From the NCBI RefSeq assembly GCF_019599145.1, contig NZ_CP080647.1, positions 7,440,001-7,504,000 of the forward strand: DNA of 64,000 nt. The letters are read 5' to 3'. Below the pieces are notes generated by a model, which searched no databases, was not told the origin of the DNA, and saw only the letters and a list, made by a program, of their open reading frames with translations. Below are positions 1-8,068 of the stretch, in pieces (position 1 is the first letter of the stretch; each line of letters starts with the position of its first letter). The translations under genes and the position numbers were made by a program. This DNA is from Streptomyces akebiae (lineage in GTDB: Bacteria > Actinomycetota > Actinomycetes > Streptomycetales > Streptomycetaceae).

Positions 1-1244
1 TGCTCGCAACCGGCCTCGACCGGTTCGAGACGGCCCTGGACGCCGAGTTGGACGCCGTGGCGTCCGGGGGGTCCGTTTTCAAGGCCGTACGGGGTGAGTA
101 CGGGTCCGGCAAGACGTTCTTCACCCGCTGGCTGGGGGAGCGGGCCAAGCGTCGCAACTTCGCCGTGGCCGAGATCCAGATCTCGGAGAACGAGACACCG
201 CTGCACAAGCTGGAGACGGTCTATCGGCGGCTCACCGAAAGGCTCACCACGTCCAGCTTCCCACCCAGCGCCCTGCGGCCCGTGGTCGACGCCTGGTTCT
301 ACGCCCTGGAGGAGGACGCCCTCGCGGCCGGCGCGACCGAAGAGGAACTGCCTGTCGAGGTGGAGAAGCTGCTGGTGGCGCGGCTCGCCGAGGTGTCCCG
401 GCACGCTCCGTCCTTCGCCACCGCGCTGCGCGGTTACCGGGCCGCCCTCGCGGACGGGGACGAGGCGACCGCCTCGGCCGTCCTGGCGTGGCTCGGCGGC
501 CAGCCGCATGTAGCTGCCTCCGCCCGTAGGTCCGCCGGGGTGCGCGGCGACCTGGACCACTTCGGTGCCCTCGGTTTCCTACAGGGGCTCCTCACCGTGC
601 TGCGCGACTCCGGGCACACCGGGCTCTTCGTCGTGCTCGACGAGGTGGAGACGCTCCAGCGGGTCCGGTCGGACGCCCGGGACAAGGCGCTCAACTCGCT
701 GCGGCAGCTCATCGACGAGGTGCACTCCGGCCGCTTCCCCGGCCTGTACCTCGTCATCACCGGCACGCCTGCCTTCTACGACGGGCAGCAAGGCGTGCAG
801 CGCCTGGCACCGCTCGCCCAGAGGCTCGCCACCGACTTCACCACCGACCCGCGCTTCGACAACCCCCGGGCCGTGCAGATCAGACTCCCCGGCTTCAACC
901 AGGAGTCCCTCATCGGCCTCGGCGCCACCATCCGGGACCTGTACGCCGAGGCCGCCGCGTCGCCCGAGCGCGTGCGTACGGTCGTCGACGACTCCTACGT
1001 CGCGGACCTCGCGCGGGCCGTCGGCGGGGCGCTGGGCGGGAAGGTCGGGGTGGCTCCCCGCCTCTTTCTGAAGAAGCTGGTCGGGGACGTCCTCGACCGC
1101 GTGGACCAGTTCGACGACTTCGATCCCCGGCAGCACTACCGGCTGACGGTCGCGAGCAGCGAACTCACCGACGTGGAGCGAAACCTGGCCGCCACGGTCG
1201 CCGGCGGCTCCGCGTCGGCCGACGACATCGACCTGGAGCTGTGA
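1..1244 (+). CDS. BrxD-type (DUF2791) P-loop ATPase, 5'-truncated by window edge
   Basis: The reading frame is open from the first bases of the window, so the N-terminus lies outside. The visible part has a Walker A (GEYGSGKTF, near base 95), a Walker B (VVLDEVE, near base 630) and a sensor-like segment (YLVITGTPAFY). This is the pattern of the DUF2791/BrxD ATP-binding family found in BREX type 2 (Pgl) loci and in related TerB-domain operons. It runs into the helicase with a GTGA overlap, so the two are translationally coupled. Role by family: ATPase partner of the helicase in phage defence or DNA processing. Which of the two systems it belongs to depends on genes to the left that I cannot see. 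Confidence 0.85.
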   Translation, partial: LATGLDRFETALDAELDAVASGGSVFKAVRGEYGSGKTFFTRWLGERAKRRNFAVAEIQISENETPLHKLETVYRRLTERLTTSSFPPSALRPVVDAWFYALEEDALAAGATEEELPVEVEKLLVARLAEVSRHAPSFATALRGYRAALADGDEATASAVLAWLGGQPHVAASARRSAGVRGDLDHFGALGFLQGLLTVLRDSGHTGLFVVLDEVETLQRVRSDARDKALNSLRQLIDEVHSGRFPGLYLVITGTPAFYDGQQGVQRLAPLAQRLATDFTTDPRFDNPRAVQIRLPGFNQESLIGLGATIRDLYAEAAASPERVRTVVDDSYVADLARAVGGALGGKVGVAPRLFLKKLVGDVLDRVDQFDDFDPRQHYRLTVASSELTDVERNLAATVAGGSASADDIDLEL

Positions 1245-3445
1245 TGGCGTTGGACACGGGGAGCCCCGCCGGTACGGGCCCGGGTGGGGACGGAGCCGAC
1301 GTACTCGACCGGTTGGACCCCGTCGTCCTGCACCACATCGTCAACACCCTCGGCTGGCCCGATCTGCGCCCCCTCCAGCGGGCGGCGATCACACCACTCA
1401 TGGACGGGCAGGACGCCGTGCTGCTGGCGCCGACGGCGGGCGGCAAGACCGAGGCGGCCTGCTTTCCGCTGCTGTCGGCGATGACCGAACAGAAGTGGAC
1501 GGGCACCTCCGTCCTGTACCTGTGCCCGCTCAAAGCGCTCCTCAACAACCTGGTCGGCCGCGTCGACGCCTACGCCCAGTGGCTCGGGCGGCGCGCGGCG
1601 CTCTGGCACGGCGACACCAAGGAGTCGCAGCGGCAGCGCATCCGTACCGAGGCGCCGGACGTCCTGCTCACCACGCCCGAGTCACTCGAAGCGATGCTGA
1701 TCGGTGTCAAGACCGACCATGCGAGCCTGCTGGGAAGCGTGCGGGCCGTGGTCGTCGACGAGGTGCACGCCTTCGCCGGCGACGACCGGGGGTGGCACCT
1801 GCTCGCCGTGCTCGAACGGCTGGAGAGGGTCACCGGACGGCCCATCCAGCGCGTCGGGCTTTCGGCGACCGTCGGGAACCCCGCCCAACTGCTGCACTGG
1901 TTGCAGGGCGCCGGCGCCGGAAGCCGTACGGGGCAGGTCGTCGCCCCGGGGGTCGAGCCGCCGCCCGACCCCGGCGGGGCAGGGACGCCCGGCGAGGCGG
2001 ACGGCGACCGCACCGGGCCCGCGGGCGAGGTGGAACTCGACTACGTGGGCTCCCTGGACAACGCCGCCAAACTCATCGCGGCCCTGCACAGGGGAGAGAA
2101 AAGGCTCGTCTTCTGCGACTCCCGCCGACAGGTCGAGGAGTTGGGCGCCGCGCTGCGGGCCCGGGAGGTGACCGTCTTCCTGTCGCACGCCTCCCTCTCC
2201 GTCGACGAACGCGCCCGTTCCGAACGTGCCTTCGCCGAGGCACGCGACTGCGTCATCGTCTCCACCTCGACCCTGGAACTGGGCATCGACGTGGGCGACC
2301 TGGATCGCGTCGTCCAGATCGATTCGCCGGCCTCCGTCGCCTCGTTCCTGCAGCGCATCGGTCGCACGGGCAGACGCCCCGGTACCGTGCGCAACTGCCT
2401 GTTCCTCACCACCCGCAAGGACACGCTGCTGCAGGCGGCCGGCCTGCTGCTGCTGTGGTCGCGGGGCTGGGTGGAACCGGTCGTCCCGCCGCCCGAGCCG
2501 CGCCACCTGGTGGCCCAGCAACTACTGGCCGTCACTTTGCAACAGCACAAGCTGGGCGACCAGTTGTGGGACCGCCAGTGGAACGGCCTGGAACCCTTCG
2601 ACAGCTCCGCCGCCCCGATCCTGCGCTTCCTCACCGAGGAGGGCTTCCTCGACAGCGACGGCGGCATGCTGTTCGTGGGACCCGAGGCGGAACGCCGTTT
2701 CGGCAAGCGGCACTTCATCGAACTCACCGCGTCCTTCACCGCGCCGCCGCAGTTCACCGTCCTGTCCGGGCGTACGGAGATCGGCCGTACCGATCCGAGC
2801 GTCCTCACCGAGGAGCGGCCCGGCCCACGGCGGCTGCTGCTCGGGGGACGCAGTTGGCAGGTCACCTACATCGACTGGCTGCGCAAACGCGTCTTCGTCG
2901 AGCCCGCCGACGGCGGCGGCATCGCCAAGTGGATGAACGGCGGCGTCGCCGGACTGTCCTACGCCCTGACGCGTGCCATGCGCGAGGTGCTGCTGGGGAC
3001 GGATCCGCCCGTCTCCCTCACCCGGCGTGCGGAGACGTGCCTGGCCGAACAGCGCGAGACCGACGCACCCGCCACTGTGCACCCGGGCGGCACACTGATC
3101 ACGCGCGTCGGCCCCGACATCCGCTGGTGGACCTGGGCCGGTTACCGCGCCAACGCCACCCTGGCAGCCACCCTGCAGTCGGTCGCCGACCCTCTGCAAC
3201 GGCCCACCGACAGCTGGCTGCGCCTGCGCGAAGACCTCACCCCGGCCGACTGGCGTACGGCCCGTGACAACGTCGGAGACAACCTCGTCCTGCCTGACGT
3301 GGACCGCCGGGCCGTACGCGGCCTGAAGTTCTCCGCCGCCCTCCCGGAACGCCTCGCCGTGGCCACGGTGGCGGTCCGCCTTGCCGACTTCGAGAGCGCT
3401 CGCCTGGTGCTCGGCGAGTCGGCACGCTTTCAGTACGGCGGCTGA
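1241..3445 (+). CDS. Lhr-like DEAD/DEAH helicase (BrxHI type)
   Basis: Superfamily II helicase of 734 residues. Visible motifs: Walker A APTAGGKTE (about residues 63-71), Walker B DEVH (about 174-177), motif III LSATVGN (about 207) and motif VI QRIGRTGRR (about 371). The length and Lhr-like core fit BrxHI, the helicase paired with BrxD. The start is GTG at 1241, overlapping the ATPase stop as GTGA; an ATG one codon later is an equally good start. Established: BrxD and BrxHI occur together in BREX type 2 loci. Inference: this pair is the 3' end of a defence operon. No partner gene follows it; decayed DNA begins within about 25 bases of the stop. Confidence 0.88.
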   Translation: MMALDTGSPAGTGPGGDGADVLDRLDPVVLHHIVNTLGWPDLRPLQRAAITPLMDGQDAVLLAPTAGGKTEAACFPLLSAMTEQKWTGTSVLYLCPLKALLNNLVGRVDAYAQWLGRRAALWHGDTKESQRQRIRTEAPDVLLTTPESLEAMLIGVKTDHASLLGSVRAVVVDEVHAFAGDDRGWHLLAVLERLERVTGRPIQRVGLSATVGNPAQLLHWLQGAGAGSRTGQVVAPGVEPPPDPGGAGTPGEADGDRTGPAGEVELDYVGSLDNAAKLIAALHRGEKRLVFCDSRRQVEELGAALRAREVTVFLSHASLSVDERARSERAFAEARDCVIVSTSTLELGIDVGDLDRVVQIDSPASVASFLQRIGRTGRRPGTVRNCLFLTTRKDTLLQAAGLLLLWSRGWVEPVVPPPEPRHLVAQQLLAVTLQQHKLGDQLWDRQWNGLEPFDSSAAPILRFLTEEGFLDSDGGMLFVGPEAERRFGKRHFIELTASFTAPPQFTVLSGRTEIGRTDPSVLTEERPGPRRLLLGGRSWQVTYIDWLRKRVFVEPADGGGIAKWMNGGVAGLSYALTRAMREVLLGTDPPVSLTRRAETCLAEQRETDAPATVHPGGTLITRVGPDIRWWTWAGYRANATLAATLQSVADPLQRPTDSWLRLREDLTPADWRTARDNVGDNLVLPDVDRRAVRGLKFSAALPERLAVATVAVRLADFESARLVLGESARFQYGG

Positions 3446-3448
3446 GTC

Positions 3449-3680
3449 GGAAGAGCCGCCAAGGCCGCTTCAGACGGCCGGCAGCGCGCTGTCGGTTGCG
3501 GAAGATCCCGACGTACTCGAGTGCCCAGGACGCGAAATGCACGCCGTGATCGGAGTGGATGACGGTGCTGCCCGGCGCTCGCAGAGCGGTTGCCCATGGC
3601 CAATGGTCATGGCGTTGGTGGTCAGGCCGGCGATGGGTGAGGCGTCGAACTTCCCGACCGTGTCTCGAGTGTCAGCGCCG
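3449..3680 (-). pseudogene. IS3-family transposase remnant
   Basis: On the minus strand two frames together spell the middle of an IS3/IS150-type DDE transposase. One frame (about 3668-3590) reads KFDASPIAGLTTNAMT. After a frameshift the other (about 3570-3450) reads STVIHSDHGVHFASWA, where VIHSDHG holds the second catalytic Asp of the family. The N-terminus, first Asp and final Glu region are missing, so this is a dead internal fragment. It abuts the end of the helicase gene and reads toward it. Confidence 0.72.
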
Positions 3681-3698
3681 ATCCGTAGGCTCGTCGGT

Positions 3699-4102
3699 AT
3701 GGAGATGGAGGGGGACGAACTGCCCGGCAGGCGAACGAGGAACGGTCTGCTCGGGGGCGCGACCCCGAGGTCTGGCAGCGGCTGAGCGCCTACACCTACC
3801 TCAGCGCGCCCGAGCGCCTGGAGTACGTCGCGGTGATGCGGGTGTTCTGCGGCACGCTGCTCGCGGACCTGGCCGTGCCGGACGTGCTGGCCAGGCCGGC
3901 CCGGACGGGCGGTCAGGGCAGCCCGGAGCCGGGTGGCCCTGGGGCGAGGCTCGACGCGGAGACGCTCACCGACCGGCTCGAACAGCTGGTGAAACGGGGC
4001 AACCCGCTTCGGAGCACGCACACCGTCACGGCGACCAGCATCGCCGAGTACCAGCGTTCCCGGTCCCGTCACCAGCTGTCGAAGTTGGGAGAGCGTGTGC
4101 AG
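3699..4102 (+). pseudogene. DUF2397 (Wadjet type II JetA) N-terminal remnant
   Basis: The frame through 3761-4102 reads DPEVWQRLSAYTYLSAPE, then VMRVFCGTLLADLAV, DRLEQLVKRGN and THTVTATSIAEYQRSRS. This is the N-terminal third of the DUF2397/TIGR02677 family, the JetA subunit of Wadjet type II anti-plasmid systems. A plausible original ATG lies at 3699 but in another frame, so there is at least one frameshift near 3755. The homology stops at GERVQ (about 4100), where a transposase tail begins. The remaining two thirds of the gene and jetB, jetC and jetD are absent. Non-functional. Confidence 0.7.
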
Positions 4103-4171
4103 CGCTACGACAAGCTCGCCGTCCGCTACGAAGCGACCGTGCTGGTCGCAGTCAGCAACGAGTGGCTGTGG
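4103..4171 (+). mobile_element. IS5-like transposase C-terminal tail, fused to the DUF2397 remnant
   Basis: In the same frame as the DUF2397 fragment the sequence switches abruptly to RYDKLAVRYEATVLVAV followed by NEWL. I recognise this as the usual C-terminus of Streptomyces IS5-type transposases, where the stop normally follows directly. Here a Trp codon replaces the stop and the frame runs on. The simplest reading is that an IS inserted in the DUF2397 gene and all but its last 23 codons was then deleted. The family assignment rests on a short stretch. Confidence 0.5.
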
Positions 4172-4267
4172 CCGCCACTTTCGAAACGCACCCCAGGACC
4201 TGCCCTGTCTCGGCCGGGTGGCGCATCCGTGTTGCAGGCCGCCCAGGGGTGTGATCACATCATCTCG

Positions 4268-4287
4268 AATGTCTCAAAAGAGACATT
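4268..4287. promoter_or_regulatory. Inverted repeat, 8-bp arms around AAAA
   Basis: AATGTCTC-AAAA-GAGACATT is a perfect inverted repeat 63 bases before the start of the small secreted protein. Position and symmetry suit an operator for a dimeric repressor, or it could be a leftover end of the eroded mobile DNA to its left. No regulator gene is adjacent. Confidence 0.4.
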
Positions 4288-4350
4288 TCGTAGTGATGGC
4301 GAGAGCAGGCCGCGCCCCGACCCGGCCTGCCGATCCCCTGGGAGGACCAC

Positions 4351-4695
4351 ATGTCTCACCTCATACTCCGTTCCGCCGCCGCCCTGGTGCTGGCTGCCAC
4401 ACCTCTCTTCGCGGCTGTGCCCGCGCAGGCCGCTCCCCGGCAGCAGCTTCCCTGCCAAGCCGACATCCAGAAGACCGACAACAACCTGACCAGCACGGTC
4501 ACCCTCACGGTCACGTGCGACGTGGACAAGACAGTGGGGGCGAGAATCACCATCGGGGAGACCGTGCTGCTGGACCTGCAGCAGACCGTGCGCGCCAATG
4601 TGGAAGAGCGCCTCACCCTCACCATTCCCCGCGTGCCGCGCGTGTGCGCCACGCTGCAGGTCGACGGGCAGACGACGATGGTCTGCACCCCCTGA
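4351..4695 (+). CDS. Small secreted protein, 114 aa
   Basis: Starts at ATG 4351 behind a good ribosome site (gggagga, 6 bases upstream). Residues 1-27 form a Sec signal peptide (MSHLILR, a hydrophobic stretch, then AxA cleavage near AQA-A). The mature part of about 87 residues is rich in Thr/Val and carries four Cys (35, 56, 99, 112), so two disulfide bonds are likely in a beta-rich fold. I recognise no family. It stands alone after the decayed island and before the condensation-domain gene. Confidence 0.75.
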   Translation: MSHLILRSAAALVLAATPLFAAVPAQAAPRQQLPCQADIQKTDNNLTSTVTLTVTCDVDKTVGARITIGETVLLDLQQTVRANVEERLTLTIPRVPRVCATLQVDGQTTMVCTP

Positions 4696-4732
4696 CAGCA
4701 GCGCCGCCGAAGGGACGGGTCCGGCCGGGAGG

Positions 4733-4996
4733 ATGGCGTCGGCCGGATCCGAGCAGCAACACCGGTGCGATCTGCCGGCCCGGACTTTCCGCCCGGACAC
4801 CGAGTGGCGCTCACGTGTCAGCCATACCCGCACCGACTGGCTGTTCCCAGCCGTCCTTCTCCATCTCGCCGACCGCACGGGTGAACGCCCGGCCACGCTG
4901 GTGTTGCCGGAGGCCACCCCGCAGCGCGTCGGCGAAGAGACGGTTCGGTCCGAGTCGCCGCCCACTGCGCCCCGTGAACGGAGATGCCTGCCGTGA
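4733..4996 (+). CDS. Possible 87-aa open frame before the condensation gene
   Basis: An ATG at 4733 opens a frame of 87 codons ending at 4996, overlapping the start of the condensation gene at 4984 by 13 bases in another frame. The composition is acceptable for Streptomyces coding DNA, but I recognise no domain (one readable stretch is LFPAVLLHLADRTGERPATL) and there is no convincing ribosome site. It may be a small coupled gene, a gene fragment, or non-coding. Confidence 0.28.
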   Translation: MASAGSEQQHRCDLPARTFRPDTEWRSRVSHTRTDWLFPAVLLHLADRTGERPATLVLPEATPQRVGEETVRSESPPTAPRERRCLP

Positions 4997-6396
4997 GAAT
5001 GACCGACATCCAGCATTGCGAGGTCCGGCCGGGCCTGCTCGTCGAGTGGACGCTCGATCAGGAGGCCATCGAGACAGCGACCGGTCTGCCGGAGGACTCC
5101 CGACCGCCGGCGTATGTCCAGGAGTCGCACATCCGGACGGCCAAGTCGGTGCGCGAGGACGGCCTGTTCGTTCCGACCTGGCTCGGCACGACGTTCGACA
5201 TCCCGGGCATGATCGATCTGGACGTACTGCAGGACGCCCTGCGGACCTGGACCCTCCGGCACGAGACGCTGCGCAGCGGCTTCCGCTGGGCCGGCGACGA
5301 ACTGCGTCGGTTCACGCTCGATGCCGAGGCCGTCGTACTTCATCGTGAGGTGGTCGGCGAGTTCTCCGACGTGGAGAGACTCGTGCAGCGCCTCCAAGAC
5401 CGCTTCGACGTCGCGGCGAACGCGCTCAGCTGGCCGAACTTCATCTACGCGGCGATCGTGCGGGACGACGGCACGAGTGTGTACATGGCCTTCGACCACA
5501 GCAACGTCGACGCGTACTCCATCCAACAGATCCCCGCCGAGATCCACGAGCTCTGCGCGACGGCTGTCGAGGGCTGTCCCGTTCAATGGTCACCGGTCGG
5601 CAGTTACGTGGACTTCTGCGAAATCGAGCGGGCAGAAGCGGACCGGATCGACGACACGCACGAAATCGTCGCCCGCTGGCGGGAGTTCATCGACCTGTGC
5701 GGCGGTGACCTGCCGAACTTCCCGATCGATCTCGGCCTGGATCCCGGCGGCCCTCTGCCCGCGCAGAAACTCATGCACGACATGCTCGTCGACGCCGACG
5801 ACATCGCCGCGTTCGACGAGGCCTGCCGGCCCTTCGGCGGAGTTCCGGCCGGCCTCCTGGCCGCCACGAGCCTCGTCGTCCACAAGATCGGCGGCGAACC
5901 CGCCTTCCGGACGGTCGTGCCGTTCCACACACGCGCGAAGTCCGAATGGCGGGACTCCGTGGGCTGGTACGTGGGCGGCGCACCGATCGAGATCCACACG
6001 GCACAGGCAGTCGATTTCCGGTGCGTCCTGGACATGGTGCACACCGCGGTGCACGCCAACAGGTCGATGGCCCGTCTGCCCATCGGCCGGGTGCTGCGCC
6101 TGCTCGGCTCGGACTTCCGCCCGACGTCGCCCGACCTGTACTCGATCGTCTCGTTCATCGACACCCGGCATATCCCCGGATCAGAGCGCTGGACCGAGCT
6201 GAAGGCGTACGGCCTGGTCAGAGTGTCCTACGGGGACAGGGTGTGCGCCTGGTTCAACAGGCTCCACGAGGGGCTGTACTTCGCCGCCCGCTACCCGGAC
6301 ACCGACATCGCCTACAAGAACATGCGACTGTACGTCGAGCAGATGCGGGAGGTCATCTTCTCGGTGGCCCGGAACGGCCCTGGCGAGCCCGTCTGA
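4984..6396 (+). CDS. Stand-alone condensation-domain protein
   Basis: 470 residues. The motif FDHSNVDAYS, with His172 and Asp176 as HxxxD, is the catalytic motif of NRPS condensation domains and related acyltransferases such as the PapA family. LRHETLRSGF is the usual early motif of that fold. There is no adenylation or carrier domain, so it is a free-standing C domain that would join a thioester-bound or CoA-bound acyl group to an amine or alcohol. No carrier protein or synthetase gene lies nearby, so the substrate is unknown. The start ATG 4984 is followed by alternatives at 4996 (GTG) and 5002 (ATG). Confidence 0.8.
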   Translation: MPAVRMTDIQHCEVRPGLLVEWTLDQEAIETATGLPEDSRPPAYVQESHIRTAKSVREDGLFVPTWLGTTFDIPGMIDLDVLQDALRTWTLRHETLRSGFRWAGDELRRFTLDAEAVVLHREVVGEFSDVERLVQRLQDRFDVAANALSWPNFIYAAIVRDDGTSVYMAFDHSNVDAYSIQQIPAEIHELCATAVEGCPVQWSPVGSYVDFCEIERAEADRIDDTHEIVARWREFIDLCGGDLPNFPIDLGLDPGGPLPAQKLMHDMLVDADDIAAFDEACRPFGGVPAGLLAATSLVVHKIGGEPAFRTVVPFHTRAKSEWRDSVGWYVGGAPIEIHTAQAVDFRCVLDMVHTAVHANRSMARLPIGRVLRLLGSDFRPTSPDLYSIVSFIDTRHIPGSERWTELKAYGLVRVSYGDRVCAWFNRLHEGLYFAARYPDTDIAYKNMRLYVEQMREVIFSVARNGPGEPV

Positions 6397-6710
6397 CGGG
6401 ACCGACACCGGTGATCAGCCGGACAGCGGAGCGATCCGCCTCATTTTGCGCACCCCCCAGACGCGCGAGCGGAACCTGATGCGGCTGCTGGACGAGCGGG
6501 GCCTGTGAGCCGTGGCCACACGGGTTCACCTCAGCCAGGTCGTGCACGGGAACGCAGGGTGGTGCACAGGGAAGCGGCGTGGTCGTAGGCATTGACCCCG
6601 CACCGGTTGCGCGCTTTCATCGCCTGCATCCTCGTGGGTCCCTTGCGCCGGGCCGGGGGCGGCGGGGTACGGGGGCGGCTGGGGTCGTCCTCGGTCGAAG
6701 GGGGAGCCAG
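6397..6710. other. Intergenic stretch with a short open tail
   Basis: About 310 bases with no assignable gene. On the plus strand bases 6399-6506 stay open and end in RLILRTPQTRERNLMRLLD then ERGL and a stop. This frame is offset by one from the condensation gene, so it could be a frameshifted or orphan C-terminal fragment. The remainder is G-rich leader for the beta-propeller gene. Confidence 0.4.
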
Positions 6711-7982
6711 TTGAAGAGACCTTCCTTACGCACCCTGCGCACCCACCGCACCCTGCGCACACTCGCGAACGCCGTCGTGGTCGCGGGCGTTGTCATGTGC
6801 TCCGCCTGGCCCGCCCAGGCCGCCGACCCGGACGAGACGCCGGCCGTCGTGCCGAGCACCCAGCGGATCAGTGTGGCCCCCGACGGCGTCACCGGCGGCA
6901 ACGGCCACTCCACCGACCCCGTCGTCAGCGCGGACGGGCGTGTCGTGGCCTTCATGTCGTCCGCGACCAACCTGGGGCCGGGGACCGATGTGCGCAACAG
7001 CGTCTACTACCGGACGGGGCCCGGGGAGCCGTTGCAGCGTGTGGTGGTGCCGGGGGAGACGACCTCTACGCCTCAACTGTCCGAGTCCGGGCGGTACTTG
7101 ACCTTCGGGTCGTACTCGACCGCGACCGTCACCTCCTCCGTTCATGTCATGGACCTGAGCACCGGCACCATCGAGCGTCTGACGCCCGCGATGGACGACG
7201 GCTACCAGCTGTCGTACGGCATCGCGCCGGTCAGCGCGGGCGGGCGGTACGTCGCCTTCGTCGCCCGGTACGCCGCCGATCCGCAGGGCGCGTTCCCCTG
7301 CCGGGTCATGCTGCTGGACCGCAAGACGCGGGAGGTGCGGCGGGTCAGCCGGGAGCCGGACGGCTCCAAGACCTACTACCGGTGCGAGCAGGTCGCGATG
7401 AGCGCGGACGGGCGCAAGGTCGCCTATCTGGAGGGGTACACCGGGCCCGGTACCGGTGATCAGGGCGACATCCTGGTCTACGACCGGCGCAGCGGGCGTA
7501 CCGTCCACGCCGACGCCACCCACGACGGGGCGCCGGCCGGCACCTCGGCCTCCGCTCCCGTGCTCAGCGGCGACGGCTCCAAGGTCGGGTTCAACTCGGC
7601 GGCCACCAACCTGGTCCCGGAGGCCGACACCAACAGCGGCGTGAACGCCTTCGTCCGTGATCTGCGTACCGGTGAGCTCCGGCGGTACGACGGCCACGCC
7701 CCCACCGATCTCACGCTGCTGTCCGACCTGTCCGTCGACGGCTCGAAGCTGTTGCTCAACACGGCGGACGCGAACCGTACGTCCCTCGGGCTGATCCTGC
7801 GCGACCTGTGCACCGGGAACGAGGAGCTGTTGTCGCCGGGGCAGGACGGCAAGCCCGTCACCGTGGGGGACGCGGCGCTGAGCGGGGACGAGTCGACGGT
7901 CGTGTTCGAGTCGTACCACCCCGGGCTCGTACCCGAGGACACGAACCTGATCGGGGATGTGTTCGCCCGCGTGGTGCGGTGA
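6711..7982 (+). CDS. Secreted TolB-like beta-propeller (PD40 repeats) protein
   Basis: I start it at TTG 6711 because the ribosome site gaaggggga lies just upstream and the protein then opens with a normal signal peptide: a basic N-region (MKRPSLRTLRTHRTLR), a hydrophobic core and cleavage after WPAQA. Upstream in-frame codons would put the signal peptide inside the protein. The mature part of about 385 residues has repeated blades of the form VVSADGRVVAF, VAMSADGRKVAY and VLSGDGSKVGF, typical of WD40/PD40 propellers. Likely an extracellular binding or scaffold protein; no enzyme active site is seen. Confidence 0.82.
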   Translation: MKRPSLRTLRTHRTLRTLANAVVVAGVVMCSAWPAQAADPDETPAVVPSTQRISVAPDGVTGGNGHSTDPVVSADGRVVAFMSSATNLGPGTDVRNSVYYRTGPGEPLQRVVVPGETTSTPQLSESGRYLTFGSYSTATVTSSVHVMDLSTGTIERLTPAMDDGYQLSYGIAPVSAGGRYVAFVARYAADPQGAFPCRVMLLDRKTREVRRVSREPDGSKTYYRCEQVAMSADGRKVAYLEGYTGPGTGDQGDILVYDRRSGRTVHADATHDGAPAGTSASAPVLSGDGSKVGFNSAATNLVPEADTNSGVNAFVRDLRTGELRRYDGHAPTDLTLLSDLSVDGSKLLLNTADANRTSLGLILRDLCTGNEELLSPGQDGKPVTVGDAALSGDESTVVFESYHPGLVPEDTNLIGDVFARVVR

Positions 7983-8027
7983 CACCAGGCTCCGTGGTCG
8001 TACCAGGCGGCTGAGGGGCGCGGGGTC

Positions 8028-8065
8028 GACGGGGTCGGAGGTGAACGGCACCCTCCGACCCCGTC
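8028..8065. terminator. Hairpin terminator, 14-bp perfect stem
   Basis: GACGGGGTCGGAGG pairs perfectly with CCTCCGACCCCGTC across a 10-base loop. It lies between the convergent ends of the propeller gene (7982) and the oxidoreductase gene (8069), so it can serve both strands. Confidence 0.75.
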
Positions 8066-8068
8066 CGG

